Notes under the pieces: generated by a model
Told to the model about the DNA's origin: nothing
Databases searched by the model: none
The model's input: the letters and a program-made list of their open reading frames with translations, nothing else
Position numbers and translations under genes: made by a program
DNA from: Endocalyx cinctus
Lineage: Eukaryota; Ascomycota; Sordariomycetes; Amphisphaeriales; Apiosporaceae
DNA: 64,000 nucleotides
Direction: 5' to 3'
Assembly: GCA_001600455.1 (NCBI GenBank)
Contig: BCKC01000003.1
Location: forward strand, 4,572,754 to 4,636,753
Shown: piece after piece, positions 34,897 to 47,170 of the stretch
Numbering within the stretch: position 1 is the stretch's first letter
Layout of the letters: every line of letters starts with the position of its first letter

Positions 34897-36663
34897 GATT
34901 ACTCTTATTTTTCTTTATTTATTACGCGAATCCTGCGACTGACAAATATGACGAATGCGGCTTAAAGTGAAAAAAAAAAATAGCAATACTCTCTAAATCA
35001 GACGCATGAGAGAAAGTAAAAATTCACCACATCCAAAATAATCTCACCAACTTTGTCGGACTCTGTTGATTGGGTGTAACATAAGGGGATTAAAGGATTG
35101 GGAAATATTAATTCAATTTACACTTCTCCCCGCATCATACCCCAAGACCTCGGGAATGCCTAGAGCTCTGAAGTCCCCGTTCATATAGTGGAGTTTTGCA
35201 AGACGCTACGGTAGAACCGTCGGCATTTATAAGCCATAATGGCCGTGATACTATCATCAACTCACCTTGTTGATAGAAGAACATGTGTAGTTTAGAGAAT
35301 GAAGTAGAAATTAAGAAAAGAAGAGAGAGAGAGAGAAAGAGAGACGTAGTGAGGCTCCGTTTCAATATTTCTATTTCTATTTCTATAATCTTCAATCTAT
35401 AAATTACGTACATATGTACCTAACTTGGCTTCGCTAGAGAATAACAGTAGGTTCCTTTTTTGGCTTACGAAGAGAGCGCTGAGCCACTGAACACTATTGA
35501 AAAATACGTTGATCATCCACCTTTTCGAAACAGTTTTTAATCTTCCTACGATAGCGCGACAGGCTCAGCCGCCTCCATAATAATTTTGATTGATAACCAA
35601 CATGATTAAAGAAAACAATAGTTCCTACATATATGCAAAAGCCTAGGTTTACTGCTTACTGAGAAGGACGGCTTCCCTGCGACGAAGATCCCTTACATCA
35701 TTACCGAGATAATGGATGGTCCTAAACTTTCAGCACCGATTTAGGTCAAACTTCTTTCACTAGACTGGAAGCGGGAGGGTAGCATATTTTCGTATCATTT
35801 GCTGTCCTATGCTAGAATACGAATGCATGGTGATTCGTATTACAAGACGAATATTCGTACGCACCATCGCGCATTCGGCCCGCGAGAAACCGGACCAAAA
35901 AAGATCGTGGTGTAATAGATTTTTGAGACATCACCAATGATTTTGATCCAGCCATGTTGATGATCGAATCAATAAATATTTACTAGGCAGAGGGACGGGA
36001 GAGGGACGGCAGAGGAGATAGATATCGTTGGTTAGATCATCTAGCGCCACCCAAGTACATAAGCTGGTAATGTGTGTGAGGAATAGTAAAAAAAAAGATT
36101 CCTTCGAGGCATTCTTATTTTTTTCCTCTTCCTGCTGTTGCCTGTCTTCCCTTCCCGAGTCAGCTTGTCAATTCGTGTGGTGACAAGGATAAGGGTTGGG
36201 GCCCGGGGTGTCTCGACTGGGCCGCAGCCACTCACAGCCTCTGGGCCACTTAACGTCGGCAATAAAGGTGACCAATTATAGAAGTATCCGCTAGACTTGG
36301 TTGCATCCCCGTATTCCACACTTCCTCACACGTATCCCATGGGCATGGTTCTACCGAATAAGCCCATTCACCGGTCCCATCGAGGATGGAAGGGCAGAAA
36401 AAAAAAAAAAAAGAATGTCACATAGGACATATTATATCGAGATGAGCCTGCTCCCGCGTGCCGGGCTTCACACTGCCTATTTTTTTTTTCTTCCCCTCTT
36501 CTTCTTCTTCTTCTTCTTCCTTTTCTAGTTATATCTCTATCATCTCGCAATTGAATCATCGACAGGCCTTCGGGTCAAATGACTACGTCAAATATCAATC
36601 ACTGTTTTATCTAAGCAGACAATAAGGAAGAAAAAAAAGTGAAACCAATCGGCATAATCCGCT
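34897..36663. other. Intergenic 1.8 kb, no gene seen
   Basis: Divergent spacer between the CoA-transferase and the single-pass membrane protein. It includes a (GA)n patch near 35318-35344 and a CTT-rich tract at 36489-36520, the latter just upstream of the + strand gene as in many fungal promoters. Confidence 0.5.
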
Positions 36664-37383
36664 ATGGCGATAATGATATTTAACCGCGATGAAGAGGATG
36701 ATACCTCATTCGAAGTGGATCCGTGGCTCATCGCCATCGTGGTCATCGGATCTCTCATCGTGATCATGCTCGTCGCCTTCCTGGTCATATACCAGATGCG
36801 ATCGCGGCAGAAGGTGAAGGAGGCGCTCAAGCAAGCCAACCCGATCGGGTACAAGCAGGACTACTACCACCGGCGGAAGCTAAGCGAGGCCGACCGGCAG
36901 AGGATGGACGATCGCGAGAGGAACAGGATGATCCAGAAGTCTCTCGCGAGCCGGGCCTCGCTCGTCAGCTCCCGCTACTCTCAGCTGACGACGACGATGG
37001 ACTATTACGCCCTGGACGACCTCGCCCGGGAAGAGGAATCTATGGGCTTGAGGGAGGATTGGAAGAGGTGGGAGGCTCATATGCACCGCGAGAGATCTGG
37101 GTCGATACCTGTTTCGCCAACAACAACTGCAGCGACAGCGACGGCACCAACAGGAGCAGGAACAACAGTAGTGCCATCATCATCGTCCTCGCTATCACCG
37201 TCATATTTAGACGCGAACTTGCAAGGTCACCCCGCTTTCGCTACGGCGGCTCCTTTAACAACGTCACCTCATCTAGCTTACCCGCAGCCGTCTTTATTAC
37301 CGTCATCATCTGTCCATGGCATCATACAACCTCGGCATAATGCCACGCCACCTCCCCAAATAATTATACCCAAGTTCTCGTAA
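36664..37383 (+). CDS. Single-pass membrane protein of unknown function
   Basis: 239 aa in one exon. The acidic N-terminus (NRDEEDD) is followed by one TM helix at about residues 21-43 (PWLIAIVVIGSLIVIMLVAF). A basic/charged cytosolic stretch follows (RSRQKVKEALKQ, RRKLSEADRQRMDDRER), then a Ser/Thr/Pro/Ala-rich disordered tail. Charge distribution predicts the N-terminus outside or lumenal. The ORF keeps coding-like GC bias in the first 150 codons; the tail is compositionally looser. No known domain is recognised. Confidence 0.75.
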   Translation: MAIMIFNRDEEDDTSFEVDPWLIAIVVIGSLIVIMLVAFLVIYQMRSRQKVKEALKQANPIGYKQDYYHRRKLSEADRQRMDDRERNRMIQKSLASRASLVSSRYSQLTTTMDYYALDDLAREEESMGLREDWKRWEAHMHRERSGSIPVSPTTTAATATAPTGAGTTVVPSSSSSLSPSYLDANLQGHPAFATAAPLTTSPHLAYPQPSLLPSSSVHGIIQPRHNATPPPQIIIPKFS

Positions 37384-38566
37384 GGGACTTAAACGATATA
37401 TAGGGATCGATGAATACGAGAAGAAGCGGGGGAAAAAGCATTTCTGTTTTTATCACTACTATTTTTATCATTGCGCTTTGGAGTATACGGCGTATAAGGA
37501 CAAGCATATATACTAATATCACTTTTTCTTGAGAAGATATTTTATATTTTGGATATGGGAGGAGTTTGTAGAATGGGGCATCATATCATATCGGTTGGCT
37601 GATTTGGGTCTGAAATACCCATTTATTGGTGAAAAGGAGTAATAGTGATGCATCATATAGAAAACACCATCAAGCATATCATATGCTATTATCAAGTAAC
37701 AAATAAAATTAATTTCTCTCCTATTTTCTACAGTACAGCCCATACATGATTAGTTCACGATGAATCATTCACCAATCACCTACAGCAAGCATCGTTTGAT
37801 GTATGTAATTAATGCGAACTCTCGTTGTTGAATTTGCCACCCGCATTGTTCATTTACCTTTCTTTCCTAGTGTACTAAATTACTTTATATCTACTTAAGT
37901 GTCTTTTTCCCACGGTACATACTACTCTTTAACCTTTTCATCGCCTTCTCTTAGCTACTCTTTGATACTTGAAGACACCTAAGGATATTTGAGTGAACTC
38001 GAATACATTAAGTGAAGAGATATTCCTTTCTTCTTCATTCCAGGTTATTCTTGTTATGTTTTCTTTTCTTTTTCAAATTTATTTTAAAAGATCGACATAA
38101 GATAAAAAAAAAAAAAAGTCATCTTCTACTTGATACAAACTTAACAATCAAAGTGAATTACGTCTTTCTCACTACCGTAGGTAATATACAGTAATAAACT
38201 GTAGTATATTGTTAAATCCAAAGGTACGTACGTATAGATGATAGATGTTACCGTACCGTACCGTACTGTACTGTCTTTAATTATAGTACACAGTATTTTC
38301 TAATCTTAGAATTCATTGGCTTATTTGACAGGTGCCAGATGTCAGCAGAAGATTCTATCAGCTGACAAATTTAAAACCTTAAGGCTTCAACATAATCATT
38401 AGCGTTTTTATCCACTATTCCCAACTAAACAATCCCTTTGTAACCTAGGCATTTCAGCATTTCAGCCTCTTTCTTGTTTTACTTTCCTTCACCTTCTTTA
38501 TTTTTATCCATCCTCACCATCAAAGTGTAGTCAAAAAATTCGATATTTCGTAAGACAACACAAATC
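37384..38566. other. Intergenic; upstream of TFIIB
   Basis: A/T-rich. Contains GTAC-rich short repeats at about 38224-38275 (ccgtaccgtaccgtactgtactg). No gene is seen. The last 100 bp form a pyrimidine-rich TFIIB leader. Confidence 0.5.
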
Positions 38567-39655
38567 ATGGCGACCGCGGCAACTGTAGAAGCCTCCAACA
38601 TGACTTCTGCGATGGCTCCTCCGGCCGGCGAGGATGGAAAGAATGAGTGGGAGAATCTGAATGCGAGATTGATGTGTCCCGATTGCCGGGAATTCCCCCC
38701 GAATCTCGTCGAAGAGTTTTCCTCGGGCGACATGGTCTGCGGCTCCTGCGGTTTAGTTCTCGGCGACCGAATCATCGACACCCGATCCGAATGGCGTACC
38801 TTCGCGAACGACGATCAGAACAACGACGATCCTTCTCGTGTCGGTGACTCGATCAACCCTCTTCTGAACGGTTCCCAGCTCGAGACGAGCATCGCTTTCG
38901 GCGAAGGCATTCGCTCTCGCGAGTTGCATCGCGCCCAGAACCGAACTCAGCAAGATAAAGCCACGAAAGCTCTTCTCAGCGCTTATCGCGATATCGGTAA
39001 TCTCTGCGACGCCATCAATATCTCGAGGACCGTGCAGGATTCCGCCAAGCATATCTACAAGATGACCGACGATGCAAAGTTATTCAAGGGCAAGTCCCAG
39101 GAGTGCGTCATCGCCGGATGTATCTTCATCGCCTGCCGTCAGCAGAACGTGCCCCGAACCTTCCGCGAGATCTTCTCCCTCACCAAGGTCTCGAAAAAGG
39201 ACATCGGCCGAACGTTCAAGGTGCTCGAGAAGTTTCTCCAGAAGAACAGCGAGCAGAACACGAGCGGATCGTTCGTCAACGCCCTGGCCGGCGGCGTGCA
39301 AGCGACGAACTCGACCAGCGCCCCCGAGCTCTGCGCGCGCTACTGCAACCAGCTCAACTTCGACAACCCGCACAAGATGGAAAAGATCTCCAAGGAGCTG
39401 GCGGAGAAGAGCTCGAGCGTCAAGGATCTCGCCGGTCGCTCGCCTCTGTCCGTCGCCGCCGCCTGTATCTACATGACCTCGTACCTCATGGGCGAGGGCC
39501 GCCCGTCTCGCAAGATTGCCGACGTCGCCGGCGTGAGCGACGGAACTATCAAGACGGCCTACAAGTTCCTCTACCAGGCTCGTGACGAGGTGATCGACAA
39601 GGAATGGTTGAAGCCTAAGTTCGGCGGGAGAATGGATAGGTTACCGGTTAACTAG
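38567..39655 (+). CDS. sua7: General transcription factor TFIIB
   Basis: 362 aa in one exon. The zinc ribbon uses Cys37/Cys40 (CPDC) and Cys58/Cys61 (CGSC). The B-reader segment RSEWRTFAND follows. Two cyclin-like repeats occupy about 115-205 (AYRDIGNLCDAINISRTVQD) and 245-340 (RSPLSVAAACIYMTSYLMG, DVAGVSDGTIKTAYKFLY). TFIIB bridges TBP at the promoter and RNA polymerase II and sets the start site. Length is a little above the 345 of yeast Sua7. The lack of introns is notable beside intron-bearing neighbours. The start context (AAATCATGGCG) is good. Confidence 0.97.
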   Translation: MATAATVEASNMTSAMAPPAGEDGKNEWENLNARLMCPDCREFPPNLVEEFSSGDMVCGSCGLVLGDRIIDTRSEWRTFANDDQNNDDPSRVGDSINPLLNGSQLETSIAFGEGIRSRELHRAQNRTQQDKATKALLSAYRDIGNLCDAINISRTVQDSAKHIYKMTDDAKLFKGKSQECVIAGCIFIACRQQNVPRTFREIFSLTKVSKKDIGRTFKVLEKFLQKNSEQNTSGSFVNALAGGVQATNSTSAPELCARYCNQLNFDNPHKMEKISKELAEKSSSVKDLAGRSPLSVAAACIYMTSYLMGEGRPSRKIADVAGVSDGTIKTAYKFLYQARDEVIDKEWLKPKFGGRMDRLPVN

Positions 39656-42600
39656 AAGTAACCAGCCACCACCGAGCCGTCGCTCACCATCAAGGAAGAT
39701 GAGTCTTGAGAAATCTATACGGATCGCTCTACTGGAGGTGGTACTCCGGCAGAACAACAGACTCGAAGCCGATACGTATCTGATACAACGCATTTATTCG
39801 ATATATGAAGGGGTCAGGCTTCATCAAAAAGAGCCTGAAATGGTCTTTTTATTTTCTCTCCCTATCCCTGCTTTTCCCTTTTCGTACAGGCTGGATCCGT
39901 CGTTTCTACCTAGTTGTCGTCGTATGTGCGGACCGAAAGAACGCACAACAATGCAAACGGACAACTCAGTTGCGTAGGTGGAAGAATTATACATTTGAAT
40001 TTATGCTCGCCGCATTGGGTGGTACCATTTAGGCTTGTTAATCAGATTGTCTCCCCCCCAATTACCTTTTTTTTTTTTTTTTTTTTTACACATTTCCATC
40101 TGCCCTTTTCCTATCATCTCTCTTCCTGACACCACGACGGCTGCTCTTCTTTTTTTATTAAACACCAGAACGCTTAATACTTCCTTTTCCCGTTTTTTTT
40201 TCCGAGAAGGATCAACAATCAGTTCGGGTTCGATCCACCGATGGATCAAAATACGAAATCATCCGCTTTTCTACGTCAAGTGTTTTTTTACACGTCAGTC
40301 AGTCAGTCAGTCAGTCCGGACTTTCTTTCTCTTCCCGCCGCCGGAGTTAGAATCCTGGCGCGAGAGAAGACAGATGGGGATCAAACGGACGGAATATAAT
40401 ATTTGATAATAGAGGAAGAAGGATTGCGATGTTGTTGTTGATGGTGATGATAGCGGGTGAGGATGCTGCTAGGAGAAAAAAAAAAGAAGAAATGGGGCTT
40501 TTTTTTTCTACTTTTCTCTTCATACATAAAGTGCTTTGCGTACGTGTATAATACCTACCTTAGCTACGATTTTTAAGTATGAAATGAAACATGAAAAGAA
40601 AAACCAAGTTCACTTTGTGGTTATTGTTGGTGTCTTTGTACTATCGTGAAAGTCGATACTCACGTCTGTTTGGCTCTCGTTGTCGTCGCTGTAAGTTTTT
40701 ATTATCTTTTTTTTTATGTTTTTGGTTTACGATTTGTGGCAACGAAGCGAGGTACAGGGAAACAGAAACAGCAAGACTGTTTATTTATCCGAAAGGAGAG
40801 AAGGTTCTATCTATCTATCGAAGGGGGGATATATTAATGACAAAATGGCAACATATCATGTATTTTTTTTTTTTTTTGTNTTTTTGAAGCATTCGGCGTT
40901 CCAAGTTGGAAAGAAAAGGATTCCAATATTTTTTTTTATATAGACTGACTGAGGAGAAACCTTTTTNTTTTNTTTTNTTTTTTTTTTTTACATGTATACA
41001 CTATACACTATACACATCTAACCTAGATTATGATATAAAAAAAAAAGAGCATAATTCAGAAAATGATATTGATTAAAATCATCTTTTGTAGATAGAGTGA
41101 GCTAACCCAGCTGTGTTTGTCATGACACTCCTGGTAGTAGTTGTGAGTAGTTGGGATCTTGTAGTAGTAGTATTTAGAAGATGTTGACTCTGTACATGTT
41201 ATACTACCTACCAATGACTTCTTATCATCTCCCGTGAACTTGCTTCAACTTCTCATATGCTACAACTAGCTATACCGGCCACTGACTGGTCGTATCCTCG
41301 CTGTTACATTCAGTGCCTGCCTGGCTGCTTGCTATTTGATGAGATGCCGTATTGGCATATCATATCATATCTATCCTCATCCTCCAAGTGACTATTGAGA
41401 CAGCTAATACTTACTTACTATACGAACTACCCAAATGGCTACCAAGAGTCCGGCGCTCCCTCTCTCTCTCCTCTTTTAGTTCATTAACTACGTTGTTCGC
41501 CCTCTTTCTACGGAAGGGCGTGGCTAACTCCCCTTATCTCTTACAAACAGCATCGACATTCTAATGGAGGGGACAGAGGAAGGATGAAATAGCAACTCTC
41601 CTCTATCCACTAGAAAACACGGTTCAATCACATTTCAATCCGAATAGTCATAAATTTGATTTTGCGTTTGTAATGTATTGAGTTTTTATTCTATTTCAGT
41701 TTTTTATTGTATTTTATGTGAAGCTTGTTATACGGCTAGAGAGAAGGGAAGCTTTTCTTGTAATACATTTTTTTTATTATTTTATTTTCAGTTTTATGTT
41801 GTCTTTCTGTTTGAGCAATTCCTAATCTGAAGCGAATTTTTTTTTGTTTTTTTATTCGTCCGCATCCACAAAGTTTCGTTCCTCTATCCACACGTGAGAA
41901 GCCAAAAAAAGAGAAAAAGAGTCTGGAAGACTTTATTTCTCTTGTTGCTCTCTAAGGAAAAAGGACATAGGAAAAATGAAAAAGAAGCCCCGTTAGCGAA
42001 TATTGTGACATGATTGGAATTCGATGCTAACGAGAAAGAATAATAAAATGTAAGCTCGTGCGGTAGTAGGACTTGACTTGGGAAAAAAAAAATATCGGCC
42101 ATCCAATCTGTCGTCACTCTATGCCGGTATAACTAAAGGACCAATCATGTGATTGCTGAATATAACGAAGAAAAAGCGCCAGTCACCTTTTCTAGGCGGT
42201 ACTGGGCGAAGACAAAAACCCGAACCATTAAAACCCCTCAAGGTAAAATTTGTTGCCGCCGGTATCCCCATTTTCTGTAACATGCCTATAAAGAAAACAA
42301 AGGTTTCAGTGAGAAAACCAAAAGAAAAAAAAAAAAGAAATAGACGCTGATCATTGAGGCTCCAGATTCAACATCATAAAACAGACCAGCCCATCACGAC
42401 TTCGAATAGGAAGCCGTATAGCGGGTGGAATATTAATGAATGATGAATATCGGTAACTTCAAGACAGACCGTGTAGACACATCAATCTTAACACAAAACC
42501 ATCACCCAAGTATAAGTATCAACCGAAGTCCAAAGCATGCAACCCCCATTGTTGGTAAAAGCCCCTTTTCATTTTCTTTACGCGAGGACAAAAAAAAAAA

Positions 42601-43617
42601 AAAGAGAAAGAAAAGCAACTTGCAAATCCCATATCAAAGGGCTCCCGCTTAACAACTAGGATATCAATTTCTGTCGATCCCGTAGAACGTAAATTGGAAA
42701 GGGGATCAAATCATGAGCCAAACACTAAATCATCCAAAATAAGAAAACAAAAAGGGGGAAATTTGGCCACAGGGCAATAAATAAAAATCGAAGTCAACGT
42801 AAAAGTCATAAAATAAAAACCCATCCTGATGTTCAGAACAAGTGTTTGGAACACTACAACGAAAGTAAAAGGGACGGGAATCGGTCGTCGCAACCGTGAT
42901 CGACAGGTGGTTCGTTCGAATGGAAGTTGGTGGTTGCGGATTCCCATGTCTATCGTGCGTGTGAAAATAAGAATATAGCGACTGGACGATGATGCCATCG
43001 GGATGGTCCATCTCTTTTTTTTGAACGCCTTAAGCCACAATTTTTGCCGCCGCCTATGTAGAATGCGAATAGAACGAATGATGCCCCATGAAAAAAAAAA
43101 TCTATGAAAATGCAGAAATCCGTGTCATTGGGAAATCCGGAGCCGTAACGCCGAGCACAAGGGATGATGCGAAAATAAGAAGGGTCATTAATGAGAAACG
43201 TATCCGGGATGGACACCAGAATCACAATCGAGAAAGCTCAAGGAACAGGAAAAGTCGTCGGTATCAAGTCCGTGGCACGGGGTCAAGGAGCTTGACTTTG
43301 TGGAAGTCGGGAATCGTTGTAACTGGACACTCTTTGTTTCGTATCCATTTCCGTATTAGCTATCTTGCATTATCCGAGGCAAATCTCGTATGTTCGTCGG
43401 TTGTGTCCATCAATGATGATCACCAGGGGTATCAGTGTATAAAAGAGAAGAAAAAAATAACAGAGAAAAGAAACCAGACATAAAAAACATTTCCACCTCG
43501 AGGCTGAAAATCAACCTAGAAGTTTAAACCGATAAATCCTTCGGTACATAAATCATCACGCATCAGCCGTGCTAAAGCTGGCAAGCTATCCACGCGAGTG
43601 ACGACTAAAGTATCCAT
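39656..43617. other. Convergent intergenic 4 kb, no recognised gene
   Basis: Between TFIIB (+) and the cyclin gene (-). Rich in long A/T runs, with undetermined bases at 40880, 40967, 40972 and 40977, all inside T runs. A CAGT-unit repeat occurs at 40294-40316. Open frames at 42711-43483 occur on both strands and lack codon bias, so I do not call them. Confidence 0.5.
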
Positions 43618-44679
43618 CTATCCCATCACGGGCTGACCATAGCTGTGGTGCTGCAAGTAGTGGCCCGGCTTGTGCATCGAAGGGATGCAGGATGAACAGT
43701 TGCCATCCGTCGGGCTCATTCCCCATTCATGGTGGTTATAATTGTTGAAGTACCCGTGCATGTAGCCTGGACCGTTTCTGGGCATCGCACTCTGATCGGC
43801 GAAGGGAGAATGATAACGTGAGTTATAGTTCATACCACCAAGCGCGTGGCCGAACCAATCGTTGTATCGAGAGTTGATCGAAGCAGCCGAATTGAGGTAC
43901 TCCGGAGTACCGTAACCAGAGTCGGGAGGAGTGATGGGGGCTTGGGCCTGGTTAGACCACATGGAGTGTCCATACGGACCCGACCACTGGCTATCCCGGT
44001 TGCGATAAGTAGGTTTGTTGGAGCGACCATATCTATGCATGTTGACACGATCATGCTCGGTAACCTCTTCAGGGGTCCAGCTCTCGTAAGCCATAGGATG
44101 GTTTCTGGCGTGTTGTCGCATAGGGTCGGGACGGATGTTGGTCACGAGAGGAGCGAGCTTCTCGCGGAGTGCAGCGTGAGTCTGCTGCTGCTGAAGCTGG
44201 CGTCGCTTGTTATCGCTCCAATCTTTCCAACTTTGCAACCACGCGTTGTAGTCGTGGCTACGATCCAAGTTGACATAGAGCATCCAGCCAATGTGCATCA
44301 ACCACTCTTGTTCCATAGTGTTGAGCTCACGCACAGGAATGCCACTGACATCGGACCATGATTTGTTCTGGAACGTGTTGTCGTCAAGGAACTTGCTGCC
44401 GAGTAGCAACGAGACCGTAAGCATCTTCCATACTTGACCCTCGTTTGCCTTGAAGGGGCCAGCTTGGTTAAGCATGTTGACTCGCTTGGCGAGATAGTTC
44501 ATACCCAGGAGGATGGTCGTGCTGGGGAGTCGGGTAGAAGTAAGGATCTGGCTGACGAATTTCTTGAAGGCCGGCGTCACAGTGGCGTTGGGGATCACAA
44601 CGCGCATGGCCATTTCGGCGACATATTCGGACATAAGTTCGGCCTCGTAATCGAGGACCGCGCAAACACCGCCCGGCAT
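43618..44679 (-). CDS. Clg1-like cyclin (Pho85-type)
   Basis: About 353 aa from ATG 44679; the same frame is open 38 codons further to 44793. A cyclin box lies near residues 45-150 (LPSTTILLGMNYLAKRVNML, LTVSLLLGSKFLDDNTFQNK, ELNTMEQEWLMHIGWMLYVN). This fits Clg1/Pcl-type cyclins that activate the Pho85-class kinase. The C-terminal half is Gln/Asn/Tyr/Gly-rich and disordered (QQQQTH, APITPPDSGYGTPEY). The later ATG was chosen because MPGGVCAVLDYE looks like a family N-terminus and the upstream stretch is Arg/Ser-rich leader-like sequence. A long A/G-rich leader region lies upstream. Confidence 0.85.
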   Translation of the reverse strand: MPGGVCAVLDYEAELMSEYVAEMAMRVVIPNATVTPAFKKFVSQILTSTRLPSTTILLGMNYLAKRVNMLNQAGPFKANEGQVWKMLTVSLLLGSKFLDDNTFQNKSWSDVSGIPVRELNTMEQEWLMHIGWMLYVNLDRSHDYNAWLQSWKDWSDNKRRQLQQQQTHAALREKLAPLVTNIRPDPMRQHARNHPMAYESWTPEEVTEHDRVNMHRYGRSNKPTYRNRDSQWSGPYGHSMWSNQAQAPITPPDSGYGTPEYLNSAASINSRYNDWFGHALGGMNYNSRYHSPFADQSAMPRNGPGYMHGYFNNYNHHEWGMSPTDGNCSSCIPSMHKPGHYLQHHSYGQPVMG

Positions 44680-46480
44680 GATGAAGGTTGTTGAGGTAGC
44701 CTCCGTCAAAGATCTTAATTCGACCTTTGCCGGTAATAATCTACTTCGAGCTCGTGGAAAAAGACGGCGAGAACTCGTGGGATACCACGACACAACCGGC
44801 TATGATTTCCAAGACCTGAAGAGGCAAAAGGAACTGGATTGTTGAGAAGAGGTTGAAGAAACCTTTAGTAGGATACTCGAGCCATGAAGCGACCGTCTAT
44901 AGGACACTAGCTGGGTAACAAATAGCTCGTCTTGTTCAGGAAGAGACAAGGTTATAGAGGGAATCGACTCGGGATTCGCGAGGTATCAAGATGTCGCCGG
45001 GAGACGACAGATCGTATACGAATAAGGAATCGTACAAGAATCAAGGGTAATACGTATGCGAAGATACAATATTTCTCGATCGAGAACGGACTAAGATAGT
45101 AGACGCGAAGGTACGATCTCCTTGGCTGTTGAATGAAGTAGTTAGCGACGATGAAACAGAATTTATTATTGCGAAGAAAGTGGTAGATGAATGATTGGAG
45201 ATTAATTATATATAGGGGTCCTTGAGAATTTTTAAGAGGCTGATGCGAAAAGATGTTCAGAGTTGTAGCGTTATAATTAGTGTAAGAATAAGTTTCGACG
45301 CGATTATAATGGTAAAATCTTGTTGACTCTTCGCAGTTTTCCTTCTCTCTCTTCGGATGTAGGTGCGCGGATCTTGCCCAATTGTAATTATCCCCCGAAA
45401 AGGTAATTTGTTGTGAGGTTGATTCCAGAGAGTGTGATGATGGATAGCTATTCGTAAACCAAGGTATATGCGAAATAATGTAGCGTGAAGTTTATAAAGG
45501 CCGAAGTGGGATTAATTGTCGTCGAGATGGAGATTTCTTGAGTCGACGCAAAACGGCCGGGAAAGTGGGAAATCGTCTTAATCCAATCCAATAATAAGGA
45601 ATGGATGCAGCGTGGTGCACGGGGAAGAATCAGGAAAACATATTTAGTACTACTCACCTTAACAGTCCGGAATCTCGAGTAATGATGTGTGGTGTAGGTG
45701 AAAGTATATCGAAATCGACGGTATAAGGCGGTTGTTCAAATAATCAATGTTCTCAAAGGGGAACGGAGATTACTTTTTTCTCTTATATCTTTTCTCTTTT
45801 GCTGCGATATACTGTTTTGATTTTGAACGGGACCAGCAACAACTTAATGCTTTGGTACCAACTTAGGTTAAAGAAAAAAAAAAAGATCGATCCTACTTTC
45901 GACTCGACCGTACCATTTAGTTTATTTTTCTCCAGAGTACAGTATTGCCTCGAACACACTGCTACTCAATCTCTTTTCTCCGATAACCGATAAACGATGC
46001 TGTTTTATTTCTCAGGAAATTGTAGGTACCTGAATCCTGACGTCGACAGTCGTAGTCGGATAGAAATCGTCGAGTTTCTGACTGACCGCGAGGTTTGAGA
46101 AGATAGTAGTAAAGAAAAAGAAAAAAGAGAAGAATTAAGGAAATTGATAAAACAAGGAGCAGTCGCACGGAGAGGAAGAAAAGGAGGAGGGAGGAGGAGG
46201 AGGAAGAAGAAGAAGATTGAGGAGAGTGGTTTAATGAGGATGGAGTACGGATGAGTGGGTGAAGGAGAAAAAAAAAATAAAAATAAAAATTAGAGGTAGG
46301 TAAGGTTAGGTAGTGGAGGAGTAGAAAAGGATGGGGAAGGGGGAAAAAAAAGACCGTCGGTAGGCTGGAAACGCACAGTAAAAAAAACGAGTAAGGGAAA
46401 AAGGTCAGAGGAAAAAAAAAAATTGATTAACTAATTAGTTAATGATGTTGATGGGGTAATAGGTAATGACCATGAAAGAA
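44680..46480 (-). promoter_or_regulatory. Long putative leader/promoter of the cyclin gene
   Basis: On the cyclin strand this is pyrimidine-rich. A strong purine tract (+ strand) lies at 46100-46420, including GGA/AGA units at about 46178-46215. Frames are short. It is likely a long 5' UTR and promoter, which is common for regulatory cyclins, but no transcript evidence is available. Confidence 0.35.
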
Positions 46481-47135
46481 ATGATTAAAGGTACCAGGTA
46501 AAAAGTATCCACACACAGACGCTTGCAACACATATGGGATGGGATGTATAATGTAAAGTATACATACGTAGGAATAGTACACTACAATACATCCACAAAG
46601 ATAAAATACTAAACTTATTATGATGTAAAAATGAATCTTTGTATATTACCTACTATGTAGATACGTACTACCTAACATGTACACTAGGTACTGCGAATTA
46701 CAGTGATTTTAGTGGGCAACAAGTTGATTTCAGTGCACAGTGAGATATTAAATAACGAACACTGACAAGACACACCGCAACAAAATGCAGTACTGCACCT
46801 AAGAACTACCCTTGTTCAGGTAAGGTTGCGTATTATGTATGCTAAGTAGACCACCTACCTACATACCTAGTAGGGTAAGTAACGGACATGGTAAGAGGTA
46901 CACAAAATATACACAATTCTGCTAAAACTTCTTAGTCGAGTAAAATCTATTACGAGTAACTTTCGGCGGTAAATTGGCAGATGAAACACTAAAAAGGAAC
47001 AAGTACTATGATAAGTCTCCACTTTCATAAGTTAAGATTCTCAAGTATTTCCGAAGTTTCTAGTTTCCAAGCTTGCCTTAGTTTCTTACCATCTCGAACC
47101 TTGCCCCAGCGAAAAACAAAGGGGAGGGGGAAGAG

Positions 47136-47170
47136 ACCACGGTACCACGGTACCACGGTACGTACCATGG
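47136..47170. repeat. Tandem GGTACCAC repeat
   Basis: Three consecutive units of the near-palindromic GGTACCAC, ending in GGTACGTACCATGG. Confidence 0.7.

Noticed and set aside
37833..37841. TTTGCCACC, reverse complement of the yeast proteasome element GGTGGCAAA
   Set aside because: It lies upstream of TFIIB, not of a proteasome gene; a 9-mer match is easily chance.
42711..43483. Open frames of 90-131 codons on both strands
   Set aside because: Overlapping on both strands, no codon bias, no motif; lies in a convergent 3' flank.
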